From positions 129,577 through 193,576 of the forward strand of contig NMRB01000411.1 of the NCBI GenBank assembly GCA_002633025.1: a stretch of DNA of 64,000 bases. Direction: 5' to 3'. The notes beneath the pieces were generated by a model that was not told where the DNA came from, ran no database searches, and worked only from the letters and a program-made list of their open reading frames with translations. Below, one piece after another: positions 13,801 to 25,365 of this stretch (position 1 is its first letter; each line of letters opens with the position of its first letter). The stretch is from Notospermus geniculatus. Its lineage: Eukaryota; Nemertea; Pilidiophora; Heteronemertea; Lineidae. A program made the position numbers and the translations under genes.

Positions 13801-16800
13801 GGCATCCTCAATAACCTAACTAAGGGTGATATCATGCCTCTACCTTTACCACAGGCAGAGATGTTTCAAATTATCAAAGTATGACCTTGACCTCTGATCA
13901 TCAAGGTCTTTGCATAATCGAAATGGGCACTTGCTTCCAAGGCTGTACCTGTTCAAGGAGATGAGATATGAAGGTGTGACAGACTGCACACACCATGACC
14001 AAAAACAATATGGTTCACGATCTGATTGACAATGTAAATGTCGTATGGTTCCCGATGTACAGGTACTTCTACATGAATGGTACATTGATAGAGATCCAGA
14101 GCTGCCAACCCCTGATCCATGCCTTCCGGAATTTTTCCAGAAATTTCACCATTTTTCCGGATTTTTGGGGGGTCTTTCAGTACTCTCAGTTCGGACTGAT
14201 TCCAGGGGTTTAGGTAACCATGATAACGTGCGTAGGCCCCGTTTTGCGTTCAAATCTTGCATCATCTTGTTGGAAATCTTTGTGAAAACGCAAGTGAAAT
14301 CTTGCACAAAACTAACATACGCATGCCAAAAAAGCCCCAGATACGGACCACACACACTATTTCATGATTTATGAACTGTCAAATACGCAAGAAGCAGTTG
14401 AAAACATGCTAAACTTCCACAATCAGAATGCAAAATCTGATGAGATTGCCGCGATGCAGTCATGGCCGCCATGTTGCATCTTTCCAGGTCTCACAACACA
14501 GTTTGGTGAGCATGTGGTGTGGTCTCACTGCACAGTTTTGGCAGACATGTTAAAATCGTACTTTTGAAGGGTACTTCCGTATCGTCCGTACTGGGGGTGA
14601 TTTTCCGGACTAAATACGGAAAATACGGGAGGGTTGGTAGCTCTGGAGATCAAGATACATTGATCAGATACATTGATAGAGATCAGATACATTGATAGAG
14701 ATCAGGATACATTGACAGAGATCAGGATACTTGTTTGATTGATGAATTACCGTACGCTGAATTCAACAGAACTTGAACTCATGCCAATAACTCATCCCAT
14801 GGTTGACCTTGACCTTTACCTGGATATCTGATCATCAAGGTCATTGCATAATCGAAATGGGCATGTCATGCCTCTACCTCTACCACAGGCAGAGATATTT
14901 CAAACTAGAACTGTGAAATTTGCTTCACAGCAAATTTGATGGTCTCCACATCAGAAAATGGAAATTGAATGAAGAAAGGGCAAGAAGGGGTATGACTCTG
15001 TGGCACAGCAGTCAGGTTCTTGGGGTTCCGATCCTCCTGGAATGTCTTCCTGGTGAAGGACACATGCAGGGTAGGCAGATAGAGAGGAAGGGCAGACAAA
15101 TGAGGGGCAGAGGCGGGGAGGGGCTTTCAATTCGCATCCAGTGTATGATGGTACTACATGTAATTCATTTTTCAGTGATTGAGTGGTTTTCTTGGAATCG
15201 TGTGCCGATTGAGTGTGGAAGATAGATAGAAATAAAAATTTCCTACCTACCAAATGATATGAAGGCGTGACAGACCGGACACACAGACACACACACCTAC
15301 ACACACACACATACACCATGACCAAAAACATTATGGTTTCCGATCTTAGTGATCGGGAACGATAATAAGTGTAGATTTTTAACATTTTTTCTGATGAGCT
15401 ATTATATAATTAGGACATTTCTACATATCCAATATTTTGATGCAGAAATATGACCAACAAGGTGTACTTTCATGTGCAACAAACCGTGGTAAAATCGGCC
15501 CAGTAGTATTTGAAACATTCAAGGTATCAGGTGTAGATAAATTTATGTCCATGACTGTACATGCTTCTCAACTGAATTTAAAATAGTGAAATAGATTGAG
15601 TTATATCGCGCTATTTTTCCCTTCGTCATCTTCAGAAGTGATAGATGATAATGGCAAGGACAATGGCTTTGAATGTGCCACATTTTCTGGAAAATGGGAT
15701 CACTTTGCAAATGGGAATGCACTTTTGAAGAGAGAGGATAAACAGGAGTCTGAGATGCTGCACAAAAATCTTCTACGTGCTCATCGACAGTAAATAAGCA
15801 GCCTTGAAAAATTACAGCACNGATCTTAGTGATCGGGAACGATAGTAAGTGTAGATTTTTAACATTTTTTCTGATGAGCTATTATATAATTACGACATTT
15901 CTACATATCCAATATTTTGATGCAGAAATATGACCAACAAGGTGTACTTTCACGTGCAACAAACCGTGGTAAAATCGGCCCAGTAGTATTTGAAACATTC
16001 AAGGTATCAGGTGTAGATAAATTTATGTCCATGACTGTACATGCTTCTCAACTGAATTTAAAATAGTGAAATAGATTGAGTTATATCGCGCTATTTTTCC
16101 CTTCGTCATCTTCAGAAGTGATAGATAATGGCAAGGACAATGGCTTTGAATGTGCCACATTTTCTGGAAAATGGGATCACTTTGCAAATGCGAATGCACT
16201 TTTGAAGAGAGAGGATAAACAGGAGTCTGAGATGCTGCACAAAAAACTTCTACGTGCTCATCGACAGTAAATAACCAGCCTTGAAAAATTACAGCACCAG
16301 ATGATGATATGTTTAAATCTTGAGCATGAAAAATAATAAAATAACCAGTGTAATAGTTCACATTTCAAAAAGCTCTCATTTTGAAATAATGTCAAGTGAT
16401 AATATTCTTACTGACTTTGGCCACCGGAAAAGCTGGTTTCTTTGGCTTTGCTTCATGCCTAGAAAAGAAAACAGGAAAACATGTTGTCAGAAAATGAGAC
16501 CGAAAACGATTTGTTGATTTTGAAAATGAGCCACAATATTAGGAATATTTCATAACATGACGCAAGACTCGTATACCAAGCAGTATCCCACTTACGACCA
16601 TATTCGTCGATCTTGAAACGACTATGCAGAAGTGAAAATCATCTGCACAAAAATTGCCATCCGAGACCTGCCATGCATACATGTTTGCAGGCCTACAGGT
16701 TACAGTTCTGGAACAGCTTGCATTCTTACCTTTTACCGTCAGACTTTTCTTTTTCTTTCTCACTTCCACTCATTTCATTACCACTTGAAAGACTTGGACG

Positions 16801-19800
16801 ACGATAGCGCTTCTTGACAGGTTTGGTTTGATATTTTTTGGAAGCGGGACTTCTGGATCTGAGAACAACGGACACAATATTTTCATTAAAAAATTCCAAA
16901 CGAATTAAGAAAAAGGTGCACAAACTAAATCTGATAATTGATACACTGAAACCTTGCAGGAAAACATGAATGATGGAGGAGAAAATTACCTTGACCTTGA
17001 CCTTGAACTTGATGAAGATGATGAGTATCTTCTCTTCCTAGATCTTGACCTTGACCTCGATCTCCCTCTCCTTCCACGAGAATTTGACCTAGATCTTGAG
17101 CCCCAATAAGCTGCCCTTGAAGTGGCAGCATGTGATCGAGGTGTAGGCCGGGTCCGATTGTGTGACCTTGACCTTGACCTAGACCTTGAGGAAGAGGAGG
17201 ATCTTCTTGCATGAGAGCGAGATCTTGACCTGGAAGATGATGAAGATGAAGACCTGAAAAAAAGAAATTTGGAAAAAAGTGACTAAGTTGTTGATCAAAT
17301 TCAACCCAACCGGGATGGCATAAATAGACCAAGATCGATATGGGCATCGACCTCACCCCAGGATATCACTGTAGAAATATCAGAGGTCCATTGAAAAAGT
17401 TTATTTCAAGGAGCAGCCCCAACCACGTTGGTTTACTGACCCTGGTCTTACTTGAACACCAGTGCTGCTGGTTGACCAGCACCATCAACGACGCAATATG
17501 ACCTGAAAGCTACCTTCGTCTCGGACGCGATCTTGAACGCGATCGTGATGAACTCGACCTGGAATGAACTCTTCTCCTCCTTGACCTTGACCAAGACCTT
17601 GATCTTCTCCTCCTTGACCTTGACCAAGACCTTGATCTTCTCTGCCTAGACCTTGACCAAGACCTTGATCTTCTCCGTCTAGACCTAGACCTTGACCTTG
17701 ACCTGGAATATGACCTTGATCTAGTTCTCAGCTTCCCAATAGCTGGCTTGTTCTGCTGTTTAGCACTTGGCAGTACAGGGGGTGATGGTGAGTGATGCCT
17801 TTGGGACCTGTCAAAAAGAAATTGTTCATATCACAAGAAAATCAGAGAGGATGATTTATGACCTATAAGGCTTACAGAACACAGGGATCAGTGGGCCTGG
17901 CATGAATCTGGGGGGGGGGGGGGGNNNNNNNNNNNNNNNNNNNNNNNNNNNNNNNNNNNNNNNNNNNNGGAAATTATATTACACAAAGATATTTTACCAA
18001 ATTACCATCATTTAGTCTTTGAGGCTTCCTGGAGTTGGTGACAAAATGTTGTGAGAACCAGCAAAAGTCTTGCTTTCTTCAGGACAAAAGTTCATCAACA
18101 CACTATCTAATCCTTTGCTGTGGTACTCAACCATAGGGCGCAGTCAAGTTTGAAGAGGTGTATAAGAAAACAAAAACCGACCGTGAACTGGGCTTAGACT
18201 CAGATTTAACACGTAAATGAGGAGGTAGTGTTGGCCCTTGTGCACCATTGCGTAGCTCTTCATCAGAACTGTCACCGCCAAAGCTTGTAATGAACTTCTT
18301 CCGACCACTAGCCTCAGGTGAACGTGACTTGGACCGTGATGAGGAGGACCTGTGGATGAGATAGATTATTGTTACTGTAGACCAAGTCAGTGGAACTGGC
18401 ACAGTCAAACTGCCACCATTATTTCAAGCAATCACACTAATTCAATTCAATTTCATCCTTCAGCGACCCATGAACAGTAAATATTAATGAGGAACGACAC
18501 ATCTAGATGCTTTGCTGTGCAGAAATACACTCACCTTCGGAACGGCTCATATTTGGGACTGTCTCTAGCTGCATAACTGAAATAATGAACAGAACTCTAA
18601 TTTCAACATTTCAACAGTACATTGCAACTCCTTAACCTCTCAACATCTTTGAAGAGAGAGGTTTTAAAATTAGATCTTTTGAACCAGACCTACCTGGAAA
18701 ATATCCCAATGAACCAAGGAGTTACAGACACTCACATTCCAATGAATTATAACATACCTAGGAGGACTCAGTTTCTTGTCTTTCATCTGTCTTTCTTTGA
18801 ATGCTCTTCGTTCTCGCCTTGATTTGCGACCCTAACAGGGGGAAAAAAAATAGTATCCAAACTTGGTATTACGTGTACTCATTATTTCAATACAGCTGAA
18901 CTGAACCTGTAGCTTCTCGGTCATGAGTTTAAAGCTTCAACCACTGCACCACAGCACCCCCTGACTGAACACACAGGTACACATGAACAAGATATCCATC
19001 GTGTTCTTCCATGTTTTGTTTAAACTTACAGAATATTGTGCTTTCTCCTCTTCAAGCATTTTGGCTTGCCTCAATAGTTCAGCATCTTCTTTGTCCAACT
19101 CAAGCAAACTGTAAAGAATGACAATGAAAATATGTTAACTATGTTTAATGTATCAAGCAAATTATGGGCCGTATTCTAGAAGCTTCCTTAAGTGTAAGGT
19201 CGACCTTAATCTTTTGTATTCTACCCTGCAAACAATAGCTAAAGGTCGACCTTACACTTGAGGAAGCTTCTAGAATACGGCCCCATAGATCTTTCAAACT
19301 CGGGATGTCAGGATGAGACAGAACCAATCAAGCATAAGAATAAGTCCTGAAGGATGACTGAGTTAAGGAATGCAAGACTTCAAAAGGTGATTTGTACATC
19401 ACCAAACTTACGTTATGAAATCGCCATGAGTCATGCCATATATAGTCCCACAGCTATTCATGAGTTCTTTCTGTTCATCGGTCAAAGTATCCACATCAAT
19501 GACCACATCTGAAAAAGACAAAGAATGCATTAGAATATGATGATATTATGAGTACTGCAGGGCCCTTTTTGCCCAGGCATCCAGCAGCAACCACTTGATC
19601 AGTGAACCAACAATGTCACTATTTTGTGTCACACTACTACACCAACTAATTCTGATGAGAATATCTGACGGCATCATACCTAAATCCACTTCATCAACAG
19701 ACATGTCACTTTCGTTGTCGCTTTCCTGTTCCTCTTTTTCTTCATTTTCTCCTTTCTTTTCCTCTTCTTCTGCAACAGGTTCAGTGCTATCTTCATATGT

Positions 19801-21721
19801 GTATGCTATAGCCACTCTCTTATCCGCAAGTCTGAAATTTAGTACAAATACATGTATTGTATTGCAATCAACAAAGTCTACTGCTGAATAAATGATTTTC
19901 TTTTAAGTGGCACTGCATGACAAGTTTCGACCAAGAAGATATTCATATGGTCATTTCCAACTGATTTCGCCTGAAAGAAAACTGAGAGTGCCCCTAACAG
20001 CCAGCAAGTTATAAGTAACTGAATGAAAATGCTAAAACAACGGTTGAGCAATATTTTTACTTTTTCTTCTCCTCTTCACTGGCTTTGGCAGTAGCCGAAG
20101 AGCCATACTGTTCTTCAATCTGAATCTGCATTAGGCACTGTTCCTCCGTAACTGAAACAGAAGGAGAACACCTGAATTACAATGTAGATTTAAAAATATC
20201 ATGGATATGACTGGCCAGAGCTGCTAAATATAAACTGGTCTGCCTAGCTAACTCTGATCTCACTGGCACTGACAAATGCTGTGCTATTTCATTCATGCAC
20301 TTGACTTAGGACATGGAAGTGATGTTTTTTTTTTATTTGTTTGGATGAATTTTTAAGATCACAGAACATATTACAGAAACTGCATGAATGAAATCGCTTA
20401 CATCCAGAGCACTCATTCTGGACCAGAGTACGGTATCGTTCATAGTTGATCTTACTCTCTTCTTCAGCATCAATTGTTGATTCTCTGAAAAAGAAAAGGC
20501 CACAACTCAATTCCCATTTATTATTTAAAAGATAGAAAATTTTCCAACCAACACATACAAGCTGTAAATGTGATAAGATCAGAGCAACAGGAGACAAATT
20601 TGACATTTTTTTTAAAGTTCTCCCTTGAGGTGAGTTACAGTAGGTGGTATCAAACACCATCAGTCACCATTCCTAACAGCAAGTCCTGCAAATGTATTAC
20701 TTACTGCGTATTTTTATTTTTCACAACCTCTGGAATGATGTCTAAATTAGCCCTTACATCAAACCTGTCAATCATATTGTCCATATTACCCTGCCATGGC
20801 ATCCTGAAATAAGTCCCAAGAATTGACACAAGTCTTAGCAATATTTTCCCATCTGCTTAAAATCTGTGCAAATGTATGTATGTGCAAATCTCAACCTGAT
20901 GCAGACATCTAGTGTTCAAAAAATGAGACTGTCAAACAACCATAACGAGAACTGGGCCCATTTAAAACTGCGTGTATCAATGAGAGAAGATACCAGCGAA
21001 GCCTCTGCACCTATCTGTACTGATCTGATGCTACACTTACTGGCATCTTCGAAGTTCTCACCTATGATACAACTACATGTATGACTCACAAACCATATCA
21101 ATGTAATCAAAGCTGTTGAAGACAGAATAACTTACATGCTTTGCGGGCTTTCAGCAAGAACAGCCACAGCAGGGTCGAGGTGAATTTTGTATGGGCGGCC
21201 ATATATACGGAGGAACTGAGTCGGATCAGCCCTCTGCAGATAAAAATGAAAAGCGAGTTGGGTGTTTTGAGTCACTGTAACCACCAGACGTGCTATCTTA
21301 TTTCAATTTATATCAAAAATGAGAAATATCATAATATATTCAAAGCAGTCAACAGCAGGGATGTTGATAACACTTCAATAGAGGTTGACCTACATAGCAA
21401 GGAAACAACTGAATCAGAAAATGTGATTTGCAGAAAAACCGAACTTTTGACTCAGGTACATGTCTGATGTTTGCATCAGAACTGAATATGGGTTCAGTTC
21501 TTCCCATCAGGGCAGCACAGGCCCTGAATGAGCAAATTAAACTCTTTACTTTTAAAAACACTGGTTTTACAAGGTTTCTCCAAGTTGGATATTGCAGTCA
21601 TCAAACGATAAGTTCAACATACAGTTCTCTGATAGAATTCTCTCCTGCGGTCTGCTCTGCGACGGTAATCTACCATCAGACCCCTGATCTTACGCTCCTG
21701 CCTTCTTGCTTCATGCCACAT
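4805..21721 (-). CDS. CLASRP: CLASRP (CLK4-associating SR-rich protein), 19 coding exons
   Basis: SR-related nuclear protein, known in vertebrates as SFRS16/SWAP2, that binds CLK4 and affects alternative splicing. Exons on the minus strand, 5' to 3': 21721-21623, 21233-21136, 20803-20705, 20484-20402, 20151-20061, 19831-19680, 19508-19412, 19108-19030, 18831-18758, 18576-18535, 18349-18182, 17807-17514, 17253-16990, 16858-16730, 16458-16416, 11239-11155, 5696-5638, 5266-5100, 4946-4805. Phases close to give 754 aa (human about 674). The N-terminus MWHEARRQERKIRG, then MMPWQGN and the AYTYEDS region, match the family's SWAP-like N-terminal domain. An acidic stretch lies near residues 170-205. 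A long RS domain follows (exons 11-14), then a KLTPQEKLKKKMQKAL coiled-coil-like segment and a C-terminal RS tail. Two doubts remain. Exon 15 must use the donor GTCAGT to keep frame although a stronger GTAAGA lies 4 bases on. The exon 11 donor GTCGGT is also weak. Introns 15 and 16 (about 5 kb each) are full of MITEs, and a 44-base N gap lies in intron 11. Confidence 0.93.
6186..6290. mobile_element. Palindromic MITE in CLASRP intron 16
   Basis: Arms of about 47 bases begin TTTGGTCCTGTGGTGCTGA and end with its complement at 6290. Inside each arm is a second near-palindrome, CACACTTATT...AATAAGTGTG. There is almost no unique interior, so this is a foldback element without coding capacity. Confidence 0.7.
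6964..7216. mobile_element. MITE with about 70-base inverted arms
   Basis: The left end GAATAGACGATATCACTCC matches the complement of the right end. The arms share GACGGGT(T)CAGCG and CATGACGTCC with scattered mismatches, so the copy is moderately old. It lies in CLASRP intron 16 and has no open frame of note. Confidence 0.65.
8097..8342. mobile_element. MITE with TATAGACC ends
   Basis: The left end TATAGACCTTTCCAACAAAG is exactly complemented at 8323-8342. The inverted repeats extend about 28 bases through GATGGNGG. Interior about 190 bases, non-coding. TA at the tips may be the target duplication, as in Tc1/mariner-type MITEs. That assignment is an inference. Confidence 0.7.
9601..10000. 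mobile_element. 400-base TTAA-flanked MITE (piggyBac-like)
   Basis: TTAA at 9597-9600 and TTAA at 10001-10004 bracket exactly 400 bases. The ends read CTCTATCAGTGCC and GGCACTGAAAGAG (imperfect complements). TTAA target duplication with short inverted ends is the established signature of piggyBac-type elements. The overlapping open frames on both strands (143 and 98 codons) show no transposase features, so this is a non-autonomous copy. It lies in CLASRP intron 16. Confidence 0.7.
10340..10612. mobile_element. MITE with about 85-base arms, TA-flanked
   Basis: The ends read TAAAGTGCTTTTCAGAA and its complement. The arms continue through GTCCAGTCATTTTTGCACTC and AACCTAACCACAA with few mismatches. 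The terminal TA on each side fits a TA target site, typical of Tc1/mariner-derived MITEs. Unique centre about 100 bases. Located in CLASRP intron 16. Confidence 0.7.
11774..11998. repeat. 44-base minisatellite, five copies
   Basis: The unit starts GTTGGAACCAAAGTG at 11774, 11818, 11862, 11906 and 11948 and is cut off at 11992. Period is 44 bases; the fourth unit has 42. Each unit contains the hairpin GTGTC-ATTCG-GACAC. Diverged GTGTCNNNNGGACA pieces continue to about 12095, so the array probably grew from a structured sequence within a larger repeat. Located in CLASRP intron 15. Confidence 0.85.
12733..15600. repeat. Compound repeat block with inverted flanks and internal tandem units
   Basis: The segment at about 12733-12935 is an inverted, diverged copy of 15362-15562; shared words include ATAAATTTATCTACACCTGA and ATAGCTCATCAGAAAAAAT. 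Between them lie three tandem units of about 125-132 bases (starts near 13635, 13767, 13892), with a fourth near 14825. All carry CTCTGATCATCAAGGTC and CATAATCNAAATGGGCAT. A 13130-13480 segment has a GACGACGACG tail of the kind dispersed in marine invertebrates. It could be a large foldback element, but clean ends and target duplications were not found. Confidence 0.5.
15279..15316. repeat. CA microsatellite
   Basis: Interrupted (CA)n tract in CLASRP intron 15, next to the duplicated segment that begins at 15342. Confidence 0.85.
15342..16297. repeat. Direct duplication of a 479-base segment joined at a single n
   Basis: 15342-15820 is repeated at 15822-16297 with only a few substitutions and one 3-base deletion. 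The single unknown base at 15821 is the exact junction. Near-identity plus the n at the joint suggests two alleles placed in tandem by the assembler. A true recent duplication is possible. It sits in CLASRP intron 15 and does not affect exons. Confidence 0.85.
17514..17807 (-). repeat. CLASRP: Tandem 33-base coding repeats in the CLASRP RS domain
   Basis: Exon 12 of CLASRP contains three near-identical 33-base units, roughly 17579-17690. Each encodes the 11-residue pattern RRSRSWSRSRQ/R. The RS dipeptides here and in exons 13 and 19 are mostly written with AGGTCA/AGGTCT hexamers. This suggests the RS domain grew by slippage or unequal exchange. The unit is in frame, so copy-number change would alter length without breaking the gene. 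Confidence 0.75.
17925..17968. other. Assembly gap (44 N) after a poly-G run
   Basis: Unknown bases following 14 G in CLASRP intron 11. The gap is short and the exons on both sides stay in phase, so no coding exon need be missing, although a small cassette exon cannot be ruled out. Confidence 0.95.
19164..19286. mobile_element. Palindromic MITE, GGCCGTATTC family
   Basis: Arms of about 40 bases: GGCCGTATTCTAGAAGCTTCC at 19167-19187 and its complement near 19263-19283, then AAGTGTAAGGTCGACCTTA and its counterpart. Short unique loop. The same GGCCGTATTC ends occur in the element at 47381-47520. It lies in CLASRP intron 6. Confidence 0.75.
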
Positions 21722-22050
21722 CCCTGCTTGTCCTGGCATGTGATACAAGATACACTTAATTAGAATTTAATCTGAAATGTAAGAAAGAGGGGTCTGGTTA
21801 TCTGCCACAGCATCAAAATTAGGCTTTTTCTCTGCGAGTCTGTCCATTAAACTCGAGAAGCAGATTTCAAACTCGATTTGGGAAGGATGGAATTTTACTG
21901 AATTCACCTTGATTGATATGGTGTACATTTACGGCAGTTCTATAACACCGAATTCAGTGCAGAAGTGCTCTACAGGGAATGTATTGGGCAAACTTTTGAC
22001 TCCATATGCGTGGGTGCTGTGTGTTGTTGGTGTCAGTAATAGCAATCGCA

Positions 22051-22359
22051 CATAGGTTTCTTCAAATACGTATTAATCGTCACGATACATCGATTTGAAA
22101 AAAATCACTTTAAATCACTTTTTTCACAAGTTAAGGCCAGTGTAAAAATTCCACGCAGACTCCGTCCATTGCCAGCTGTTTCCAAGTGATTCCAACATGG
22201 CCGACGATTGCCGATATGCAAATTAGCGAGCGATGGACAGAGTTTGCGTGGAATTCTTAACTGGTGTTTTCAACTTGTGAAAAAAGTGATTTAAAGTGAT
22301 TTTTTATCAAATGAAATAGATGTATCGTTACGATTAATACGTATTTGAAGAACCCTATG
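22051..22359. mobile_element. MITE with long inverted repeats
   Basis: Both ends read CATAGG(T/G)TTCTTCAAATACG inward, continuing through TATTAATCGTNACGATACAT and then AAATCACTTTAAATCACTTT and CGCANACTCNGTCCATNGC. The arms cover well over 100 bases on each side around a small centre. The element lies just upstream of the likely CLASRP promoter. Confidence 0.8.
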
Positions 22360-22639
22360 AGCGAGTTCGTGTGAAAAAATAAAATTCCAATCATGGATGG
22401 AGTAGGCCCTAGGCTAGGCCTAGCTATACATGTATAGGGCCTACTTTGACGATGAAAATGTGTGTGCCGTTTGACACTGTTTGAATAATCTTCCTTTCTT
22501 TTATCTGTTTATGTGTGTACATGGTGTGTACATTTGTACTAGCCTAGAACTTCGAGACAAACACCTGTGACGTAATGCACACAGACATAGCACCAGCAGG
22601 CACCAGAGTGCACGTACAAATGCATGCATGCACATGAAC

Positions 22640-22735
22640 ACGGACGGGCGGACTGTCGGACCGGAGGGAAGCCAACCGTCCATGTGCGACGGAGCGGAGG
22701 AGCCGCGCGCGCTCGACGGACCGGGAGGCTGTTAC
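22640..22735 (-). promoter_or_regulatory. GC-rich patch, candidate CLASRP promoter
   Basis: A locally CpG-dense stretch in otherwise AT-rich DNA about 0.9-1.0 kb upstream of the CLASRP start codon. No TATA box or initiator can be assigned with confidence. The call rests on composition and position only. Confidence 0.3.
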
Positions 22736-23149
22736 GACGGGATTTTTTCAAATTTCAGAGCATCACATTTATTCTATCAGATCTACTGCATTAAAAGCTG
22801 CAAACTAAACAAGAAGAAATACGGCAAACCTGACTAAAATCGAGGTTTCGGGGAAAGAAAAAACTCGTTCATCATGTCATTCGCCCAACATCACTTTTTT
22901 TTTTTATTACCGGTACCTACATGCTTTTTGCACCAATTCCCCTAAAACCGGAAAAAGCTCGCCAGTAGTTGGTCGTTTCGGCCGCGAATCATTTCGCCTG
23001 CAGTCAGTTCAGGCCTCCTGCGCTGCGTAAGGGATATTAAGCAGGACCGTAATAGAGTGGGGAAGCCAAGGGAATCAAGACAAAACCAATGAGGGGACAT
23101 CTTTGTGGGGGAGTGTAGACCTACAGAGGGGCAGGGGTGGGTATCAGGA

Positions 23150-23440
23150 CAACTCCCCGGACATCTCCCCAGCCCAGGCATCTCCCCTCTGGACATTTGC
23201 CCCTCCCCAACATCTGCCCACTGGACATTTGCCCACTGGGATATCTGCCTCCCTAGCACATTCTCCCCCCCCCCATTTCCCTCCTGGAGTGACATATCCT
23301 CCTCTAGGACACCTACCCCCCCCCTTCAGGACTTCTTCCACTGGATATTTGCCCAGACTTTTCCCCCTCTAGGAGGCCTGCCCCTCCCCCAGGACTACTC
23401 TCCCAAGATATTTGTCCCCATATCCCCGACATCTCCCCAT
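23150..23440. repeat. Degenerate pyrimidine-rich tandem repeat
   Basis: Imperfect units built on GGACATNTGCCC and CATCTCCCC, about 15-25 bases apart. They give proline-rich open frames on the plus strand that are repeat artefacts rather than genes. Confidence 0.65.
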
Positions 23441-23827
23441 GCAGTTACTGTCATTCTGATATAAACAGTCCCCTACACGTACTGTACAGTGTCGCTCTAA
23501 TCCTATAGCCTCAAAATTCGGCCCACCGGGACACGGCGTATAGATGACAATCTTCAAAATGGTACTTTTGTCCGGCGTGTCCCGAGCACAGGGACTTGAC
23601 TCAATGAGGCATGCATGGCAGGGGTGGTGGGTGTTTCCGAGGTCCAAAAGCACCCACGGACAGTGTCCTGACCCCCGGGGTAAAATACCCCAGAAATATG
23701 TATACCTCAAGTCCCTGAGGTCCCGAGCACGTATGTCATGAGGCGCCGAGACTTCCCGCCGCCGGCGCATGCGGCGGGTGTTTCGCGCCGGCGGCGGAGG
23801 GATGATCAGAGTCGATCAGGTGGTCCA

Positions 23828-24101
23828 CAGGGCCGGATCCAGGGGGGGGGCGTGGGGGGCGTACGCCCCCCCCCCCTATTTTTGGCAGAGCAATGATTTT
23901 TTTTAGCAAGAAAAATTTAATCACATAAAATTTCTAGTATTTTGCTCTCAGATGCCAGGAAAATGCATCTAAAAGCACTTAAATTGTCAAATTTTTCTGG
24001 GGGAGAGCCCCCAGACCCCCCTTTTAGGCTTCACTTTTTCGGTCCTCACCAACTTTGTCGAGCTACGCCCCCCCTTTCTGTGAATCCTGGATCCGGCCCT
24101 G
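23828..24101. mobile_element. MITE with CAGGGCCGGATCCAGG ends and 5-base TSD
   Basis: The left end CAGGGCCGGATCCAGG is complemented at the right end, CCTGGATCCGGCCCTG. GTCCA at 23823-23827 and 24102-24106 is a matching 5-base target duplication. Next to the ends are poly-G and poly-C stretches. Same architecture as 38087-38377. CAGG ends with a 5-base duplication suggest a cut-and-paste DNA transposon, perhaps hAT-related. Confidence 0.8.
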
Positions 24102-25365
24102 GTCCAGTTACGTGCGTCATCGCACAGCGACTGAATTTTTTTTAAAAGAGGTCCAGAGAATTTACTTCTCATGGTTCCTGATGAAAAGTTCCTTAACTTA
24201 GTCTTCGACGTCAGGTGAAGCGATGCTGATAAAGAAATAGGCCTATGGCCTAGCGGTTGATATTTAAAGGTGGGACTGTCCTGACTGGTCTCATGCAGTC
24301 TGGCACTGAACATGATTTTTTGATGGGGAATAACCGAAAAGTGGTGAGCATAATGAGATAACAGGAAACGTTAAAACATTTGAAATGTCTGATAATGTAT
24401 AGGTTCAACGCCTACCGTAAAACTTCATTTCTGATATGGGTGAGCCGCTGAATAATTCAATTCAGTTTAGAGGGGGCGTTGCATTGTCTAGACACTAACC
24501 GGAAATCTGACCCAACCGTATCTGACCCATCAACTGGATTTCTGATCTGATACAAAATTAACCAAAAGTTTGACCCACCCAGCTCTAACCATTTTTTATC
24601 ATCACCGACCATATTTTTTACCCATTCGTTTTTGTTTGGCCCAAAATCGACCAAAATCTAGTAAGGGATAAAAGGCATTTTATTGTTTTTAAACGCACTT
24701 ATCGTTACTGCAATGGACTATACTCTCGGATGTACTTCATGAAGTGAAAGCGAAGTGAATATCAATTAATGAATGCCCCGAGGCACTGATGAACATATTC
24801 TCAGAGCGTTTTGTATGACTTTATGTATTATGAATGCAAATGGCATAGAAAAACTCTTGTTCCGAGTTACCACACGCTTGAAATTACTCAGGAACCGCCT
24901 GAGGGCGAGAAATAAAGTAAAACATTACCAGTTTTTTATTCCTTTTTTTCTAACTGTTTGTACTACTCATTATGTCAGCGCCTAATCTAGATCTGAGATG
25001 GATTTTAATAATGACCCTCTGAAATATCCTATTGTAACTTTTTTAACCATGACAAAAACTTCACATTCGTGACGAGTCATCACTATCCCAGTGGAAGAAT
25101 TTTCTAGCAACCATGCTGACCTGCATGCAAATTTAATTTGTTAAAGCCATGTGCTTTTAGGATTTCTCGAGGCGTTTTCCATAAAATATGCAACACCCCA
25201 GACACCTTACGGTGATTGAAAATGAAAATTCGACATTCTTGTTTCATGAACGATAAAAGACCTGAAACGGACTCAGGACTTACCTCGGCCGACGGCCACT
25301 TCCTGCTCAATCGCATGCAGCCCGTCATGGTGGAAAGTATAGGCCTCGCTGTTTCTTGTAGTTGA

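Noticed and set aside
13635-14910. Spaced direct repeats considered as a CRISPR array
   Set aside because: The units are 125-132 bases, nearly wholly repeated with no unique spacers, in a eukaryotic intron.
23103-23464. Proline-rich open frames
   Set aside because: They are translations of a pyrimidine-rich degenerate tandem repeat.
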